A DNA stretch of 6,464 nt from Deltaproteobacteria bacterium (GTDB lineage Bacteria > Myxococcota_A > Polyangia > HGW-17 > SLPX01): contig JAABSF010000156.1 of NCBI GenBank assembly GCA_011390535.1, positions 1 to 6,464 of the forward strand, in the 5' to 3' direction. Below are positions 5,276-6,464 of the stretch, piece by piece. The notes below the pieces were generated by a model. It was not told the DNA's origin and made no database searches. It saw only the letters and a list, made by a program, of their open reading frames with translations. Numbering within the stretch: the first letter of the stretch is position 1; each line of letters opens with the position of its first letter. Made by a program: the position numbers and the translations under genes.

Positions 5276-6464
5276 GTGTGTGTGAATTCAAAAAAATTGT
5301 ATTTGCCTACATCCATAGGGCTTTTTTTTGCTGTGATGGTAGGGTTTGTTTCTGAGGCCAACGGTCAATTAGAGACAAGTTACTCAATCACCCTCCAGAC
5401 CGACCTTCGTTACACTGTCCAGGAAAAAAAGACAAAGGAGTTGATCCCAAGAGCTGAGATACAGCGAAACCCTTGGTTGAGAGGAAAAGAGTATCGTGAA
5501 ATTACGCTGATACCACATGGGTTTTCGCGTAACGAGAATTTGGTGAAATTCAAAGCGGTGGCTCAGGGGAAGAGGATCAAAGGTGTGGCGGAAGTAGATC
5601 TGGTGATGTTGGGCTATAACACTGATTTGAGTAGTTTACCCTCAATGACCCAGCGGAATATGATGGATCCTTTTAGGGTTGAGGCTCACGCCTTGTACAT
5701 GGATATAATAGGCCTTGGGTCGAAAAAGCTGGATCTTCGTATAGGGCAACAGGTCATAACTTGGGGGACAGCGGATCAGTTCAACCCCACTTCCAATCTA
5801 AATCCACTTGATCTTGAAGATCGTCTGTTTTTCGGAGAACGTCTTGCGACGCCTATGGTGCGTGCAGATTATGCCATTAACTGGACGTGGAGCATTACCG
5901 CAGCATGGATTCCCATCTTTAGACCGAATCTTCTTCCACGCTCGGCATCTCTGGGCCTCGCTTCCCCCGATAGGATCCCCATCGTTGAAGATGCCTATCG
6001 TTGGCAACTGAGCGCTGAACGTTTTGTGGGTGAGAGGCTAATAGCCCATGGGCCCACCCGAGTTACCGAAGCGCGCCTGTTGATGCCCGACACTGATATA
6101 AAGAATTCACAAGCCGGTGCCCGGATCAAGGGGAGGGTATTAAAGCAGGACATATCCCTGAGCTACTATTATGGACGTAGCAAAATGCCTCAGCCGGTCT
6201 TCAGTAAGACTTATTTGAACTCCGATGATAACGTAATCCAAACCCGTGTCGACTTGGCCTTCCCAAGGATGCATGTTGTGGGTTTTGATATGGCTGGTCA
6301 GATCCCGTGGGCATCTTTTTTGACTAAAGCCATCAAATCATTGAAGCCGGTAGGTTGGTGGTTCGAGGCGGCCGCATTTTTCCCGCAGAAGATGACTATG
6401 GCGCTTTATCAAGAAAACTTCGGTTTAATCGAAGATGGGGAGTATGACTATTCCAGGATAAATC
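5276..6464 (+). CDS. Exported beta-barrel protein, DUF1302-like, probable outer-membrane channel; 3' end cut by window
   Basis: The frame runs open from a GTG start to the window end, giving 396 residues without a stop. The N-terminus is a Sec signal: Lys6-Lys7, a hydrophobic core at about 8-25 and likely cleavage after Ala28-Asn29-Gly30. The mature part has alternating polar/hydrophobic strands rich in Tyr, Trp and Arg, as in outer-membrane barrels. The best family marker is RIGQQVITWGTADQFNP (155-171), followed by NLNPLDLED. This fits the R-x-G-x-Q-x-x-x-WG ... NP-x-D pattern of DUF1302-type proteins. These are usually about 500-650 residues, so the missing part is probably the last barrel strands. 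It lies 137 nt after the LolA-like gene with no terminator seen, so it likely shares the transcript. By position it would be the outer-membrane end of the route that starts at the RND pump. The barrel is fairly sure, the DUF1302 assignment less so, and the substrate unknown. Confidence 0.7.
   Translation, partial: MCVNSKKLYLPTSIGLFFAVMVGFVSEANGQLETSYSITLQTDLRYTVQEKKTKELIPRAEIQRNPWLRGKEYREITLIPHGFSRNENLVKFKAVAQGKRIKGVAEVDLVMLGYNTDLSSLPSMTQRNMMDPFRVEAHALYMDIIGLGSKKLDLRIGQQVITWGTADQFNPTSNLNPLDLEDRLFFGERLATPMVRADYAINWTWSITAAWIPIFRPNLLPRSASLGLASPDRIPIVEDAYRWQLSAERFVGERLIAHGPTRVTEARLLMPDTDIKNSQAGARIKGRVLKQDISLSYYYGRSKMPQPVFSKTYLNSDDNVIQTRVDLAFPRMHVVGFDMAGQIPWASFLTKAIKSLKPVGWWFEAAAFFPQKMTMALYQENFGLIEDGEYDYSRIN

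Overview
The window looks like chromosomal DNA of a Gram-negative bacterium, most plausibly a delta-proteobacterium (Desulfobacterota-like). The reasons are an envelope gene set that needs an outer membrane, a HU variant with a TYPGFGTF core, and a beta-keto acid cleavage enzyme. This placement is a judgement from protein style; no marker gene is present. All supported genes lie on the + strand. No tRNA, rRNA, CRISPR array or insertion sequence was seen.

Layout: (1) 1-267, the C-terminal end of a zinc-dependent beta-keto acid cleavage enzyme (BKACE/DUF849 family), whose 5' part is outside the window. (2) 268-501, a spacer with a weak terminator-like hairpin and a good sigma70-type promoter. 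(3) 502-804, a small HU/IHF-family DNA-binding protein with a strong Shine-Dalgarno. (4) 805-1200, a long spacer with a nested inverted repeat just after HU, a near-consensus promoter (TTGAAA-17 nt-TATAAA) and two strong consecutive hairpins in the predicted leader RNA of the next gene. (5) 1201-4275, a 1024-residue RND/MMPL (HAE3-type) inner-membrane transporter. (6) 4362-5138, a secreted LolA-like protein. (7) 5276 to the window end, an exported, probably outer-membrane beta-barrel protein of DUF1302 type, cut off by the window.

Genes 5-7 are the interesting part. They share strand and order, have short gaps (86 and 137 nt) and no convincing terminator between them. The predicted locations are inner membrane, periplasm and outer membrane. 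The inferred model is an RND-driven route moving a lipid or other hydrophobic molecule across the envelope, with the LolA-like protein as periplasmic carrier instead of a membrane-fusion protein. The cargo cannot be read from the sequence. Features that stand out are a roughly 225-residue extra segment in the second periplasmic domain of the pump, loss of the usual Asp in its first proton-relay helix (kept in the second), a lone cysteine pair in the LolA-like protein, and the structured leader before the pump gene.
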